From: DASZFV01 sp036494575
GTDB taxonomy: Bacteria; Myxococcota_A; Polyangia; Fen-1088
Length of the DNA: 64,000 nt
Direction: 5' to 3'
Assembly (NCBI GenBank): GCA_036494575.1
Contig: DASXOE010000147.1
Coordinates: 1 to 64,000 of the forward strand
Shown: positions 27,545-35,423 of the stretch, in pieces
How the letters are laid out: each line of letters begins with the position of its first letter
Position numbering within the stretch: the first letter of the stretch is position 1
The notes under the pieces: model-generated
Told to the model about the DNA's origin: nothing
What the model saw: the letters and a program-made list of their open reading frames with translations, nothing else
The model's database searches: none
Made by a program: the position numbers and the translations under genes

Positions 27545-28675
27545 TCAGTAGAACGAGATCTCGTCGATCTCGAAATCGACGGCCGGTCCTTCGATGCTGA
27601 CCCAATTGAGCGCCATGACGATGCCACCGTAGCTCGCGGGGTTGCCGAAGCCGGCCTGCATGAGCTCGCTGAAGAGCACGTGGTACTGCTGCCAGGCCGA
27701 ACCGAGGAGCACCCTCTTCGAGGGATGGTCGTAGCAGCTCGACGCGCAATCGCCGTGATCGGCGACGGCCTGCGTCTGCGGGATCGCCACTTGGAGCGCG
27801 ATGTCGTTGCTGGTCCCGGAGGTTCCCTTCGCCCAAAAGGTGACGCCCAGGAAAGCCGACGTGTTGGTGCACAACATCGTGAGGCCCGAACCCGCGCCGA
27901 AGGCCTGAAATCCACTGCCGGAGAGGTGCAGCGCCTTCGTCGTCGAAGAAGCCCCCGGCGTCACGACGGCGAGCGGGGCCAGCGTCGCGTTGGCCGTCGC
28001 GTCCTTGAACTCGTACCAATTGGCCAGGCTGCCGTCCTCGAAGTTGGCGATGGCGGCGGCCGCTGCCTTGACCTTCCCAGCGCACGCGCCCGTCACGACC
28101 ATGCCGCCGGAGCCGCCCGTGCCCGTCGCTCCCGCGGCGCCCGTCCCGGCCGCGCCCGTCGTCCCCGCGGCGCCCGTGGTCCCCGCGGCGCCCGTGGTCC
28201 CCGCGGCGCCCGTTCCGGCCGCGCCCGTCGTCCCCGCGACCCCGGTCGTCCCGGCGGCGCCCGTCGTCCCCGCGGTGCCCGTCTTTCCGGCTGCGCCCGT
28301 CGCACCGGCGGTGCCCGTCGCACCGGCGGCGCCCGTCGCGCCCGCCGCGCCCGTCGTTCCGGCCGCGCCCGTCGTGCCCGCCGCGCCGGTCGTTCCGGCC
28401 GCGCCGGTCTGTCCCGCAGCGCCCGTGGCGCCGCCGAGCCCCGACGTGCCAGCGAAGCCCGTCCCGATCCCCGTACCTTGATCGCCCGCCGCACCCGTGG
28501 AGCCGGCGCCGCCCCCACCCGCGGTGCCCAACCCCGCGCCCGCAGCGCCTGGGCCGCCCATCAGCGCACCGCCGTCGAGTGGGCTGTTGTAGCCCTCCGG
28601 CCCACCACACCCTACAGCCATCCCTGTCACCAGCGTCAGGGCGAACACTGACGCCAGCCTTGAAAGGGGGCTCAC
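27545..28675 (-). CDS. CBM-like lipoprotein with long collagen-like Gly-X-X linker
   Basis: A 376-residue surface lipoprotein. GTG 28675 gives a compact signal ending MAVGC (Cys23); a TTG at 28711 would add 12 residues. After the anchor comes about 125 residues of Gly-X-X triplets rich in Thr and Ala (GAAGTTGAAG). The last 170 residues are a CBM11/CIA30-like jelly roll (ANFEDGSLANWYEF, TSAFLGVTFWAKG and the closing FEIDEISFY), homologous in pattern to the modules at 1252, 1983 and 8586. No catalytic domain. The amylase gene follows 26 bases downstream, so it may hold starch or another glucan at the surface (inference). Confidence 0.75.
   Translation of the reverse strand: MSPLSRLASVFALTLVTGMAVGCGGPEGYNSPLDGGALMGGPGAAGAGLGTAGGGGAGSTGAAGDQGTGIGTGFAGTSGLGGATGAAGQTGAAGTTGAAGTTGAAGTTGAAGATGAAGATGTAGATGAAGKTGTAGTTGAAGTTGVAGTTGAAGTGAAGTTGAAGTTGAAGTTGAAGTGAAGATGTGGSGGMVVTGACAGKVKAAAAAIANFEDGSLANWYEFKDATANATLAPLAVVTPGASSTTKALHLSGSGFQAFGAGSGLTMLCTNTSAFLGVTFWAKGTSGTSNDIALQVAIPQTQAVADHGDCASSCYDHPSKRVLLGSAWQQYHVLFSELMQAGFGNPASYGGIVMALNWVSIEGPAVDFEIDEISFY
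28092..28470 (-). repeat. Coding repeat: Thr/Ala Gly-X-X linker
   Basis: Imperfect 9- and 18-bp tandem units (plus-strand type GCGCCCGTCGTCCCCGCG) encode about 40 Gly-X-X triplets such as GTT, GAA and GAT. The frame is kept across the whole array, so this is a protein stalk and not a CRISPR or intergenic satellite. Confidence 0.85.
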
Positions 28676-28795
28676 GCTAAATGAGTGACCGCTCCTGCTC
28701 CTGTCCGTCAACCGACTGTTTCCGAAATCCCAAGGTCCCGTGTCCGGAAATCAATTCGCGCCGCGCCGCGCGCAGGATCGTTCGGGCGACCGGGG

Positions 28796-29830
28796 TCAGA
28801 GAGAGGTCAGCGCCTGCCAGAACGCGTTGGTCCCGGTCACGGAGTCTCCTTTGGAAACGACCCACACGGTGCCGCTGGCGTCGTTCGACAGGGCCGGCAC
28901 GATCACCGTCAGCGGCGGCGTTCCCGTCCCTGCCACCGCTGAAGCGGTGCCCGACTTCGCCATGCGCGCGACCGTCTGCGCATATTTCGGCATGACCGCC
29001 GCCATGACGCTGATCTGATCGGAGGGGCCGAAGCCCGGCAGGATCGTGGGGCGCTTGGCGTTTATCCATTGGCCGAAGCGGTCATTCGGCAATTGGGCAA
29101 CGCGCGCGTCGGAGACGTCCTGACTCTGCTCGTAGTAGGCGCTGACCTGGACGAAATGATAGCGAGCCACCACGATCGCATCCGCCCATGGATCCGAGTC
29201 TCCGTTCGGCGTCCCGACGGTCGCGGTGGAGGCATTCGCTTGACCCAACGACGACACCACGACGACCAGGTTCGCGATGGTGTGATCGATCAAGTAGGCG
29301 TCCGCGACGTCCGTGAGCTGGCCGCCCGTCGCGACGACGATGGGTCGATAGTCGCGGCCCAGCCGATGGGCGGTGTCCCTGATTCGCTGAGCGCCCGGAG
29401 AATTGTTCGGCATCGTGTCCTCGATGATCCCGCTCGCCGGCGCGTGAAGCGGTGGCGAGGCGCTCTCGACCGGATCCGGCGCGCTGATCCCGCTCGCCCG
29501 CGCGGCGGCGACGAGGCCGGTCCAATCCTGGAAATTGGCGACGATGTCCGGCCAGTAAGGGCTCGCGTTCACGATGATGCCCACGAGGGTCATGCGGCCC
29601 GCGGCCGCCAGGGCGATGGCCATCTCGCCCTGCCAATTGTCTCGTCCGCCGTCGTTCTCGAGGATGACGGGATTCCGTTCGTCGATCGGCAACATGCCGT
29701 GCGGCGAGTCGAAGCCCGCGTCGAGCACGCCGCCTTCGCAAGAAAGCGCCACCGCGGAAAACAGCGGCAGCGACCACCGTCGGTGTCGGGTTGCGGAGCG
29801 CGGCGGCGTCAGAGGTCGCGGAACATTCAT
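28796..29830 (-). CDS. Nucleoside-hydrolase-like lipoprotein with altered active-site motif
   Basis: A 344-residue exported protein with lipobox VALSC (Cys31). The mature part resembles the inosine-uridine nucleoside hydrolase fold: NPVILENDGGRDNWQGE at the place of the calcium-binding DxDxGxDD motif, LVGIIVNASPYWP after it, and VATGGQLTDVADAYL matching the family GPLTNxALA segment. Two of the four motif acids are changed (Asp to Glu, Asp to Asn), so activity is doubtful or altered. ATG 29830 overlaps the stop of the preceding membrane-protein gene (ATGA), placing it third behind an ECF sigma factor. A binding role is possible. Confidence 0.6.
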   Translation of the reverse strand: MNVPRPLTPPRSATRHRRWSLPLFSAVALSCEGGVLDAGFDSPHGMLPIDERNPVILENDGGRDNWQGEMAIALAAAGRMTLVGIIVNASPYWPDIVANFQDWTGLVAAARASGISAPDPVESASPPLHAPASGIIEDTMPNNSPGAQRIRDTAHRLGRDYRPIVVATGGQLTDVADAYLIDHTIANLVVVVSSLGQANASTATVGTPNGDSDPWADAIVVARYHFVQVSAYYEQSQDVSDARVAQLPNDRFGQWINAKRPTILPGFGPSDQISVMAAVMPKYAQTVARMAKSGTASAVAGTGTPPLTVIVPALSNDASGTVWVVSKGDSVTGTNAFWQALTSL

Positions 29831-30507
29831 TTTCCGATCTCGCCGAGAACGGCGCTGTTCGGAAACCGTTTGCGGAACGCGGCGGCGGCCCGGCGGGCCT
29901 CGCCGACGCGATTCTGACGGAACAACGCGCGCACCCGCAGGGCGTCCCGTTCCTCGGCGAGCCCCCCCGAGGGGAAGGCGCGCTCGTGCTCGTCCGCCGC
30001 TCTGACGACGGCGGCGAAATCGCCGCGGGCGAAGGCGCGGCGAGCCGGCTCCAAGATCCGAAGCTCGCGCCGGTACTGCTCGGCCCCCAGCGACGTCTCC
30101 GTGGCACGGGCGCCGGCCTGCGAAAACGCGGAAGACGGCGCGACCCCGCTGACGGGAGACGCGACCCGACCGATCGGAGGCGGCGCGACCCCGCCGACGG
30201 GATACGCGGCCCGACCGACGGGATTGACGTCCGGCGAGAGCGGAGCGGCACGTTCGCGACGTTGCCGCAGCTGAAACGCCGCAGCCGCCACGGAGACGAG
30301 CGCGAGGAGAACGCTCGCCGCCACGAGCACCTGGCGGCGCCATGACCATCGGACCGAGGGCGCCGCCTGGTGGGGCCTCTCGAGCCTCGCCCGCGAGAGC
30401 GCGCGCTCGCGGAGCTCGCTCCGATACGAGGGCAGCACGCGCTCGGCGGCGAAGAGCGCGTCCAGATCCAGGTCGCGCAAATTCGGTTCGGCGGGCGTCG
30501 CCTTCAC
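29827..30507 (-). CDS. Membrane-anchored partner (probable anti-sigma factor) of the ECF sigma factor
   Basis: A 226-residue protein: soluble N-terminus (1-52), one membrane span near residues 58-80 (VLVAASVLLALVSVAAAAF), a Pro/Gly/Val-rich stretch with a SPVxGVAP-like repeat, and a periplasmic helical region resembling TPR or tol-pal-associated repeats (GDFAAVVRAADEHERAFPSG). No zinc-finger HXXXCXXC motif. Its ATG overlaps the sigma-factor stop (ATGA), the layout of sigma/anti-sigma pairs in myxobacteria. Function as anti-sigma is inferred from position and topology only. Confidence 0.6.
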   Translation of the reverse strand: MKATPAEPNLRDLDLDALFAAERVLPSYRSELRERALSRARLERPHQAAPSVRWSWRRQVLVAASVLLALVSVAAAAFQLRQRRERAAPLSPDVNPVGRAAYPVGGVAPPPIGRVASPVSGVAPSSAFSQAGARATETSLGAEQYRRELRILEPARRAFARGDFAAVVRAADEHERAFPSGGLAEERDALRVRALFRQNRVGEARRAAAAFRKRFPNSAVLGEIGK

Positions 30508-31079
30508 GACAACCCCCCGTTCTTGCGCAGGGCTTCGGCGGCGGCTCGAAACTCGATCTTGGCCTTGCGCAAGCGCGAGTAGGCCGTGAAGACAGGGATG
30601 CGCAGCGCGGACGCGACCTCGCGCATGGGGACCTGATCGATCTCGTGCATCACGAGCACGGCCCGCCGCTTGAGCGGGATCTGGTCGAGCGCGCTGACGA
30701 CGAGCGCCCGCGTCTGCCGGACCTGCACGGCCTGCTCGGGCTGCGGCGCCGGATCCTCGACCTCGAGCTGGGCGTCCGTGCCCGAGAATTCGCGCGCGTG
30801 ACGTCGCCTCTGAGCCGTGGCGACGCCGAGCACGAGGGCGAAGAGCCAGGGGCGCAGGCTGCGCGTTTGATCGTATTCCCCCCAGCGCCGATAAAGGACC
30901 AAGTAGACCTCATGAGCCATGTCTTCGATGTCCGCGGGCCGAACGCCAAGCCGCCGCAAAGTTCGGCAGACGTATTCGAATTCTTGCTGGAATGCGGCAA
31001 AACAGCTCGTCGGCTGCGATGGAGCCTCCATTCGAGCACCGAGGCGGAGGGCATGCACGGGGACATATATTGTTAGCAT
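30504..31079 (-). CDS. ECF-type RNA polymerase sigma factor
   Basis: A short sigma-70 family factor of about 191 residues. Region 2 includes VRPADIEDMAHEVYLVLYRR and the WLFALV segment; region 4 includes LDQIPLKRRAVLVMHEIDQV and the helix-turn-helix VPMREVASALRIPVFTAYSRL. The start is uncertain: ATG 31079 has GGGGCGAG before it; ATG 31100 and ATG 31031 are alternatives. It directs transcription of target genes in response to an unknown envelope signal, probably through the adjacent membrane protein. Confidence 0.85.
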   Translation of the reverse strand: MLTIYVPVHALRLGARMEAPSQPTSCFAAFQQEFEYVCRTLRRLGVRPADIEDMAHEVYLVLYRRWGEYDQTRSLRPWLFALVLGVATAQRRRHAREFSGTDAQLEVEDPAPQPEQAVQVRQTRALVVSALDQIPLKRRAVLVMHEIDQVPMREVASALRIPVFTAYSRLRKAKIEFRAAAEALRKNGGLS

Positions 31080-31136
31080 CTCGCCCCGCGCGGTTGTCAT
31101 TGAAATGCGCGGCAAGCGCCTGCCCGGCCCGCCGCC

Positions 31137-32246
31137 TCAGTCGAAGGTCGCTCCCAGATCCAGCCCGAAATGTAGGCCCCAAGCGGGCGTGCGCCACGCC
31201 GGCGTGTCATTGATCTCCACGGTCCAGGGCGCCAGAGATCGCAAGCCCTCGGCGTTGATGGATGCGGAGAGGCGGTTCCACAGTCGGTGCGTGAAGGCCA
31301 GACGCGCACCCGCCCACGGTTGCGTCCCGGACGGCGAAAAGGACTGGTCGACGCCGAAACCCTCGACGCGAATCTGGGCCAGCTTTCCGACGCCGCAGGC
31401 GGACCACCAATGAAGGTGCCCGCACAGCGCCAGAGTTCCGGCCAGGGATCGATAGCGAAACCCGCTCCGGTCATCCAGACGCCCGGTCGAGGGCATCGTC
31501 GCCTCGCCCCCGAGCTCCATCGACGCGAACCAATACCGCACCGCGGCGAAAACCCGGACATCGAGGTTCGCCTCCGGCCCGAGTGACAGACCCACGCCCG
31601 ATCCCGCCCCCATGAACAACGAGAGCTCGCGCGGTCGCATTGATGCCCCTTCGGCGACGGCGACCTCCGCCTGGGGGGCCGCTTCGAGCCGGGCCACGAC
31701 TTGCGGTGGCGGCGGAGCGGCCGCGACGGGCGGCGAGGCGGCCGCGACGGGCGGTGCAGCGGGCTCCGCGGCGGCGACGCGCGGCGCGGGCTGCGCGCGC
31801 GGCGCGGCGGCGGAAGTCGAACCGAGGTCCGCGCGAAGCTGGATCTGAACGGCGACGGCGAAGGTCATCGCTTGCACGAGGTCCGCGCAGTCGCGGGTCT
31901 CCGAGATGAAGCTCTGCTCACCCGTCGCGCGGCCCGCCGCGTCCCACCAAGCGACGCTCCCTTCGAGACCGTGCTCCGTGCTCTGCGCGCGAACGACGAC
32001 CTGCTGCTCGGCGCCCTCGCGGAAAGGATCGTAGCCGAGCCGCCGAGCCGCGCCGGCGCGAAACGTCGCTGCCGTCGGACAGCTACCCAGCGAAGGCTCG
32101 ATCTCGTAGCGAAGGCCGATCGCGGCGGACCCCGCGCCGATCGCGGCCGCCGGCCAGCACGCGAGCGTCGCCACGAGCGAGCACCCTAGGCGCGCCAGCC
32201 CGCCCGGGCGCCCCGATTCACCGCAAATTTTGCGCCGGGGAAGCAA
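31137..32246 (-). CDS. Exported protein of unknown family with Ala/Pro-rich middle
   Basis: A 369-residue protein; TTG 32246 is the only start that includes the full signal peptide (LGCSLVATLACWPAAAIGAG). Residues 40-155 form a compact domain with two cysteines, then about 45 residues rich in Ala and Pro, then a C-terminal half with alternating beta-strand patterns (ELSLFMGAGSGVGLSLGP) ending LGLDLGATFD, which could be a small outer-membrane barrel. This architecture is common among uncharacterised myxobacterial proteins. It lies just upstream of the ECF sigma gene and may be transcribed with it. No function is assigned. Confidence 0.65.
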   Translation of the reverse strand: MLPRRKICGESGRPGGLARLGCSLVATLACWPAAAIGAGSAAIGLRYEIEPSLGSCPTAATFRAGAARRLGYDPFREGAEQQVVVRAQSTEHGLEGSVAWWDAAGRATGEQSFISETRDCADLVQAMTFAVAVQIQLRADLGSTSAAAPRAQPAPRVAAAEPAAPPVAAASPPVAAAPPPPQVVARLEAAPQAEVAVAEGASMRPRELSLFMGAGSGVGLSLGPEANLDVRVFAAVRYWFASMELGGEATMPSTGRLDDRSGFRYRSLAGTLALCGHLHWWSACGVGKLAQIRVEGFGVDQSFSPSGTQPWAGARLAFTHRLWNRLSASINAEGLRSLAPWTVEINDTPAWRTPAWGLHFGLDLGATFD

Positions 32247-32355
32247 GACCGTCCCCGCCGACGCTACTACCTTGGCAGGAAGATGGCCATACGCGAGGGC
32301 GCTCCGCCCGGCGCCATCAGTCGTCCGCGATCGAGCGAAGTCATCCCGCCTTCCG

Positions 32356-33279
32356 TCAAGACGGCACGCGCGGCCACCTCCGGTAGCGCGTCCCCTCGGA
32401 GACGCGCGGAACGATCTCCGGATGCAGAACCTCGGCGAGCAATGGGACGGTCTCGAACACCGTGGGACCCGAGCGGTTGAAGAGGCGATTGCCGTCGGCG
32501 ACGTAGACCTCTCCGGCGCGCACGGCGCGTAGCCCGCCCCACCCGGGGCGCGCAGCGAGGCTCGGCATGTCTTCCGTCGCGCGCTCGAGCGCGAAGCCAC
32601 AGGGCGCGACCACGAGCACTTCGGGATCGGCGTCGAGGACCGCCTGCCAGGGCGTGGACGCGGAGTGGACGTTGGCGTTGCCGAGCGCGCACGTCCCACC
32701 GGCGCGCGCGACCAGCTCCGGTCCCCAGTTGCCCATGGGGAAGATCGGATCGGTCCATTCGAGGCAGACCACTGACGGACGTCGCAGGCCGTCGAGCCGC
32801 GCATGCCACGCCTCGAGCCGCCCGCGAATGTCGGCGACCAATCGCTCGCCCGCCTCGGCGTTCCCGATGGCCGCCGCGACGGCGAGGAAGTCGTCGAGGA
32901 TACCCTCGAGAGAACCGCCCCGCATCGAGACGGTCTCGAAGCCACGCAGCGCCGGCCAGCCGTGCGCCGGATCGAGCTGCGAGGGGCTCACGGCACAGAC
33001 GTCGCAATGGACCTGCGTGATGACGACGTCGGGTGCGAGGGAGCGCAAGCGCTCGTGGTCGATCGCGTAGAGCGGCTCGCCCGCCCGCAGCTTCTCGTTG
33101 ACCCGGCGGTCGACGTCCGCGCTCGTGCCCGAGATGTCGAACGTCGGGCGAGACAGCGTCGGCAGCTCGGTCACCCAATCGGGGGCGTCGCACTCATGGG
33201 AACGCGCCACGAGCGAGGCCCCCTGCCCGAGTGCGCAGACGAGCTCCGTTCCACTGGCGAGCAGCGACGCGATTCTCAC
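32356..33279 (-). CDS. BtuF-like corrinoid-binding protein
   Basis: A 307-residue protein of the periplasmic binding-protein family that includes BtuF. It begins RIASLLASGTELVCALGQG and has the diagnostic LVARSHECDAP, then HCDVCAVSP and CLEWTDPIF. GTG 33279 was chosen because all conserved sequence starts there; no signal peptide is visible, so unlike BtuF it may stay in the cytoplasm. No BtuC or BtuD partner is present in the window. A role in cobalamin salvage or sensing is possible but not shown. Confidence 0.75.
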   Translation of the reverse strand: MRIASLLASGTELVCALGQGASLVARSHECDAPDWVTELPTLSRPTFDISGTSADVDRRVNEKLRAGEPLYAIDHERLRSLAPDVVITQVHCDVCAVSPSQLDPAHGWPALRGFETVSMRGGSLEGILDDFLAVAAAIGNAEAGERLVADIRGRLEAWHARLDGLRRPSVVCLEWTDPIFPMGNWGPELVARAGGTCALGNANVHSASTPWQAVLDADPEVLVVAPCGFALERATEDMPSLAARPGWGGLRAVRAGEVYVADGNRLFNRSGPTVFETVPLLAEVLHPEIVPRVSEGTRYRRWPRVPS

Positions 33280-33408
33280 GGGACGCTTATAGCCGATGCG
33301 CGGCGTTCGCGTCAGCGCCGGGGAGAGCCTGGGCAGCCAGTCGAGCGCGAGCGGGGTCAAGAGCCTTGGAACTGAACAGGCCGCAAGTCCGCCGCCAAGA
33401 ACGCTGGA

Positions 33409-34443
33409 TCAATCGCTCGTGCAATCGGCGGCGGTCGCGCCCGCGCCCAGCGGCACGAAGGTGAACTGATCGAAGGCGACGTCCAGATCCGAAGGAGCGC
33501 TGAAGTTCAAAGCCAATCCCACCTGAAGGCGCTCCGGCAGATCGGCGCGCGTGAGGACGGCGCCGGCCACCACATTGCCGGAGCATGAAGCTGGGGGCGG
33601 CGTGGCGGGCGTCCACGTCGCGTCACCCGGGACCCTCTTGTAGAGGCGAAAGGCTGCACCGATCCGGCAGATGCGCAGGTCGGCGTCGGGGCCAGCGGCG
33701 CCCGCGCCCCAATCGGGCTCGTTGAAGTCGCTGCACCCGTTCACGGTGGTCTTGAGCTCGACGCCCTCGTGAACGGTGCCGGCGTTCTGCTCGCTGTGGC
33801 CCACCATCAGAAAAAGGTAATTCTCCGTCGTGCCTCCGGCCGAGCTGGGGTTCCTCACCATGACCCCGCCGACGTGAAGATCCTTGGTCGGGAGCATCGT
33901 CGGCGCCGTGGCCTTGCGCGGGTGAGCGGTCGTCGTGACCTTGAAGTTCGCCGCGGTGATCTCCTTGTAGACGAGCGCTTTCGTGCTCGTGCGGTACCAG
34001 ACGCCGTCTTGGTTTCCAGTGGCGCGCAGGTGCAACGCGCCGTTCGACGGCGCGACGCTGATCAAAGGCATCGCGGGCGAGCCGTTGAGGATCTTCCAGC
34101 AAGGGCCCAGCGACGCCGCCGCGAACTCGTCGCTCGGCATGGCTTCGCAGGCGCCGGCGGCATCGGGGCTCATGTCGGCGGCGTCGACGCCGGTCATGCC
34201 GCCCGAGCCGTGAAGGTCTTCGTCGCCGCCGGCGTCCGGCGACGCGCCGCCTTGGCCCGCGACCGCGACGGCGGCGCTGTCCGGCCCCCCCACGACGCCG
34301 CCACCGCCGGTTCCGTTCGCCGCCACTCCGCCAGCGCCACCGGCGGTTTCACCGCCGCCACCACCGCCCCCTCCCCATCCCGATCCGTCCGGCGATGAGC
34401 AGGCCGTCACGAGACAAATCGCCATGAGCGCCATCTTCGTCAT
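33409..34443 (-). CDS. Lipoprotein with concanavalin-like (DUF1349-type) beta-sandwich
   Basis: A 344-residue lipoprotein with lipobox LVTAC, then a Gly/Thr/Ala-rich linker of about 80 residues with a run of eight glycines. The C-terminal domain (about 125-340) starts with SDEFAAASLGPCWKILNG and continues through VGGVMVRNP, YLFLMVGHS and a closing LDVAFDQFTFVPLG, the layout of DUF1349 or laminin-G-like carbohydrate-binding sandwiches. No catalytic pair is evident. It is divergent from the chitosanase gene with a dyad in the shared promoter region, so co-regulation is plausible. Confidence 0.68.
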   Translation of the reverse strand: MTKMALMAICLVTACSSPDGSGWGGGGGGGGETAGGAGGVAANGTGGGGVVGGPDSAAVAVAGQGGASPDAGGDEDLHGSGGMTGVDAADMSPDAAGACEAMPSDEFAAASLGPCWKILNGSPAMPLISVAPSNGALHLRATGNQDGVWYRTSTKALVYKEITAANFKVTTTAHPRKATAPTMLPTKDLHVGGVMVRNPSSAGGTTENYLFLMVGHSEQNAGTVHEGVELKTTVNGCSDFNEPDWGAGAAGPDADLRICRIGAAFRLYKRVPGDATWTPATPPPASCSGNVVAGAVLTRADLPERLQVGLALNFSAPSDLDVAFDQFTFVPLGAGATAADCTSD

Positions 34444-34466
34444 CGAGCGCCTCCGCGTCTGGACTG

Positions 34467-34492
34467 TACCTCGGAGGTCCTGCCTCGAGGTA
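34467..34492. promoter_or_regulatory. Dyad in divergent promoter region
   Basis: Inverted arms TACCTCG (34467-34473) and CGAGGTA (34486-34492) are separated by 12 bases, between the divergent lipoprotein (34443) and chitosanase (34556) genes. Spacing suits a dimeric regulator. Chance occurrence cannot be excluded. Confidence 0.35.
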
Positions 34493-34555
34493 TTGAACGT
34501 TCCTGGGATGAAAATCGACCCTGTTCGATGACGACCTTTGGCCTATGAATGCTCC

Positions 34556-35380
34556 ATGCGTAACCTCGCCATGAGCGCCGCGACCGTTTCACTTTGTCTA
34601 GGCGTCGCCTGCGCGTCGAGCAAGTCCGACGGCTCCGGCGCCGGGGGCTCGTCGGGCGACAACGGAGGGGCTTCCGACGGTTCCTCCACGGGCGCCGCGG
34701 GGCTGGGGGGCACGGCGAATGCTTTGGGCACCATCACCGGTTCACCGGTGATCGCGCAGCTTCTGGATCTCACGAAGAACTGCTCGACCGCCAATCAGAT
34801 CCCCAACTCTCACACCTACAAGCTCGACAGCGGAATGACGACGAGTATCTGCAGCTTGAAGGGCGGAGCGGGCAACGCCGGCGGCGCGATCTATTTCACG
34901 GCGGACATGGACATCGACTGCGATGGTCTCACGACGACACACTGCCCCGGCACCGGGGCCGACATGGATTGTTGCTATCAGGACGAGACGTCCTTCTCCG
35001 GCCCGAACAGCGCATCGAACGAAAACGGGAAGGAGCTGGCCTCCGAAAACACGCCCTATGTCGTGGTCCCGCAGGACGTCACGTTTCCAGGCCTTGACCA
35101 GAACAACGGCGGCAACGTCGTGGCGGTCATTTACAACAATCAGCTCGCGTTCGGGGTATTCGGCGACCAGGGTCCGAGCGACATCATCGGGGAGGCCTCG
35201 GTTCGAACCGCCAACGGGCTCGGCGTCCCGGCGAGCCCGGCGCAGGGAGGCGTGGGTGGCGGCGTGACCTATATCGTCTTCGTCGGGACGGGTTCGCAGC
35301 CCGCCGACATGGAGAACATCTCCGAGATCCAGAGCCTCGGCGCAAAGCTGACCGCGAGCCTCCTCGGGAACAATCGCTGA
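34556..35380 (+). CDS. Endo-chitosanase, GH75 family, lipoprotein
   Basis: Hydrolyses beta-1,4 links in chitosan. The 274-residue protein has lipobox GVAC, a Gly/Ser linker, and a GH75 domain from about residue 75: AIYFTADMDIDCDG, NTPYVVVPQDVTFPG, VAVIYNNQLAFGVFGD and IGEASVR. The two acids expected for catalysis are Asp204 in GVFGDQ and Glu213 in IGEAS. The fungal enzymes have the same pair with a slightly longer loop. ATG 34556 is preferred over a TTG at 34538 because it starts the signal peptide directly. GH75 was first described in fungi; here the enzyme is anchored by lipid. It supports chitosan as a real substrate of this locus. Confidence 0.87.
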   Translation: MRNLAMSAATVSLCLGVACASSKSDGSGAGGSSGDNGGASDGSSTGAAGLGGTANALGTITGSPVIAQLLDLTKNCSTANQIPNSHTYKLDSGMTTSICSLKGGAGNAGGAIYFTADMDIDCDGLTTTHCPGTGADMDCCYQDETSFSGPNSASNENGKELASENTPYVVVPQDVTFPGLDQNNGGNVVAVIYNNQLAFGVFGDQGPSDIIGEASVRTANGLGVPASPAQGGVGGGVTYIVFVGTGSQPADMENISEIQSLGAKLTASLLGNNR

Positions 35381-35423
35381 GCGCCCCGGACGCTTCGGGC
35401 CGGCGATGGTCCTCCGACCAGCG

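Noticed and set aside
28092..28480. Regular 9/18-bp repeats that look like a satellite or CRISPR-like array
   Set aside because: The units have no spacers and keep one reading frame encoding Gly-X-X triplets in a lipoprotein.
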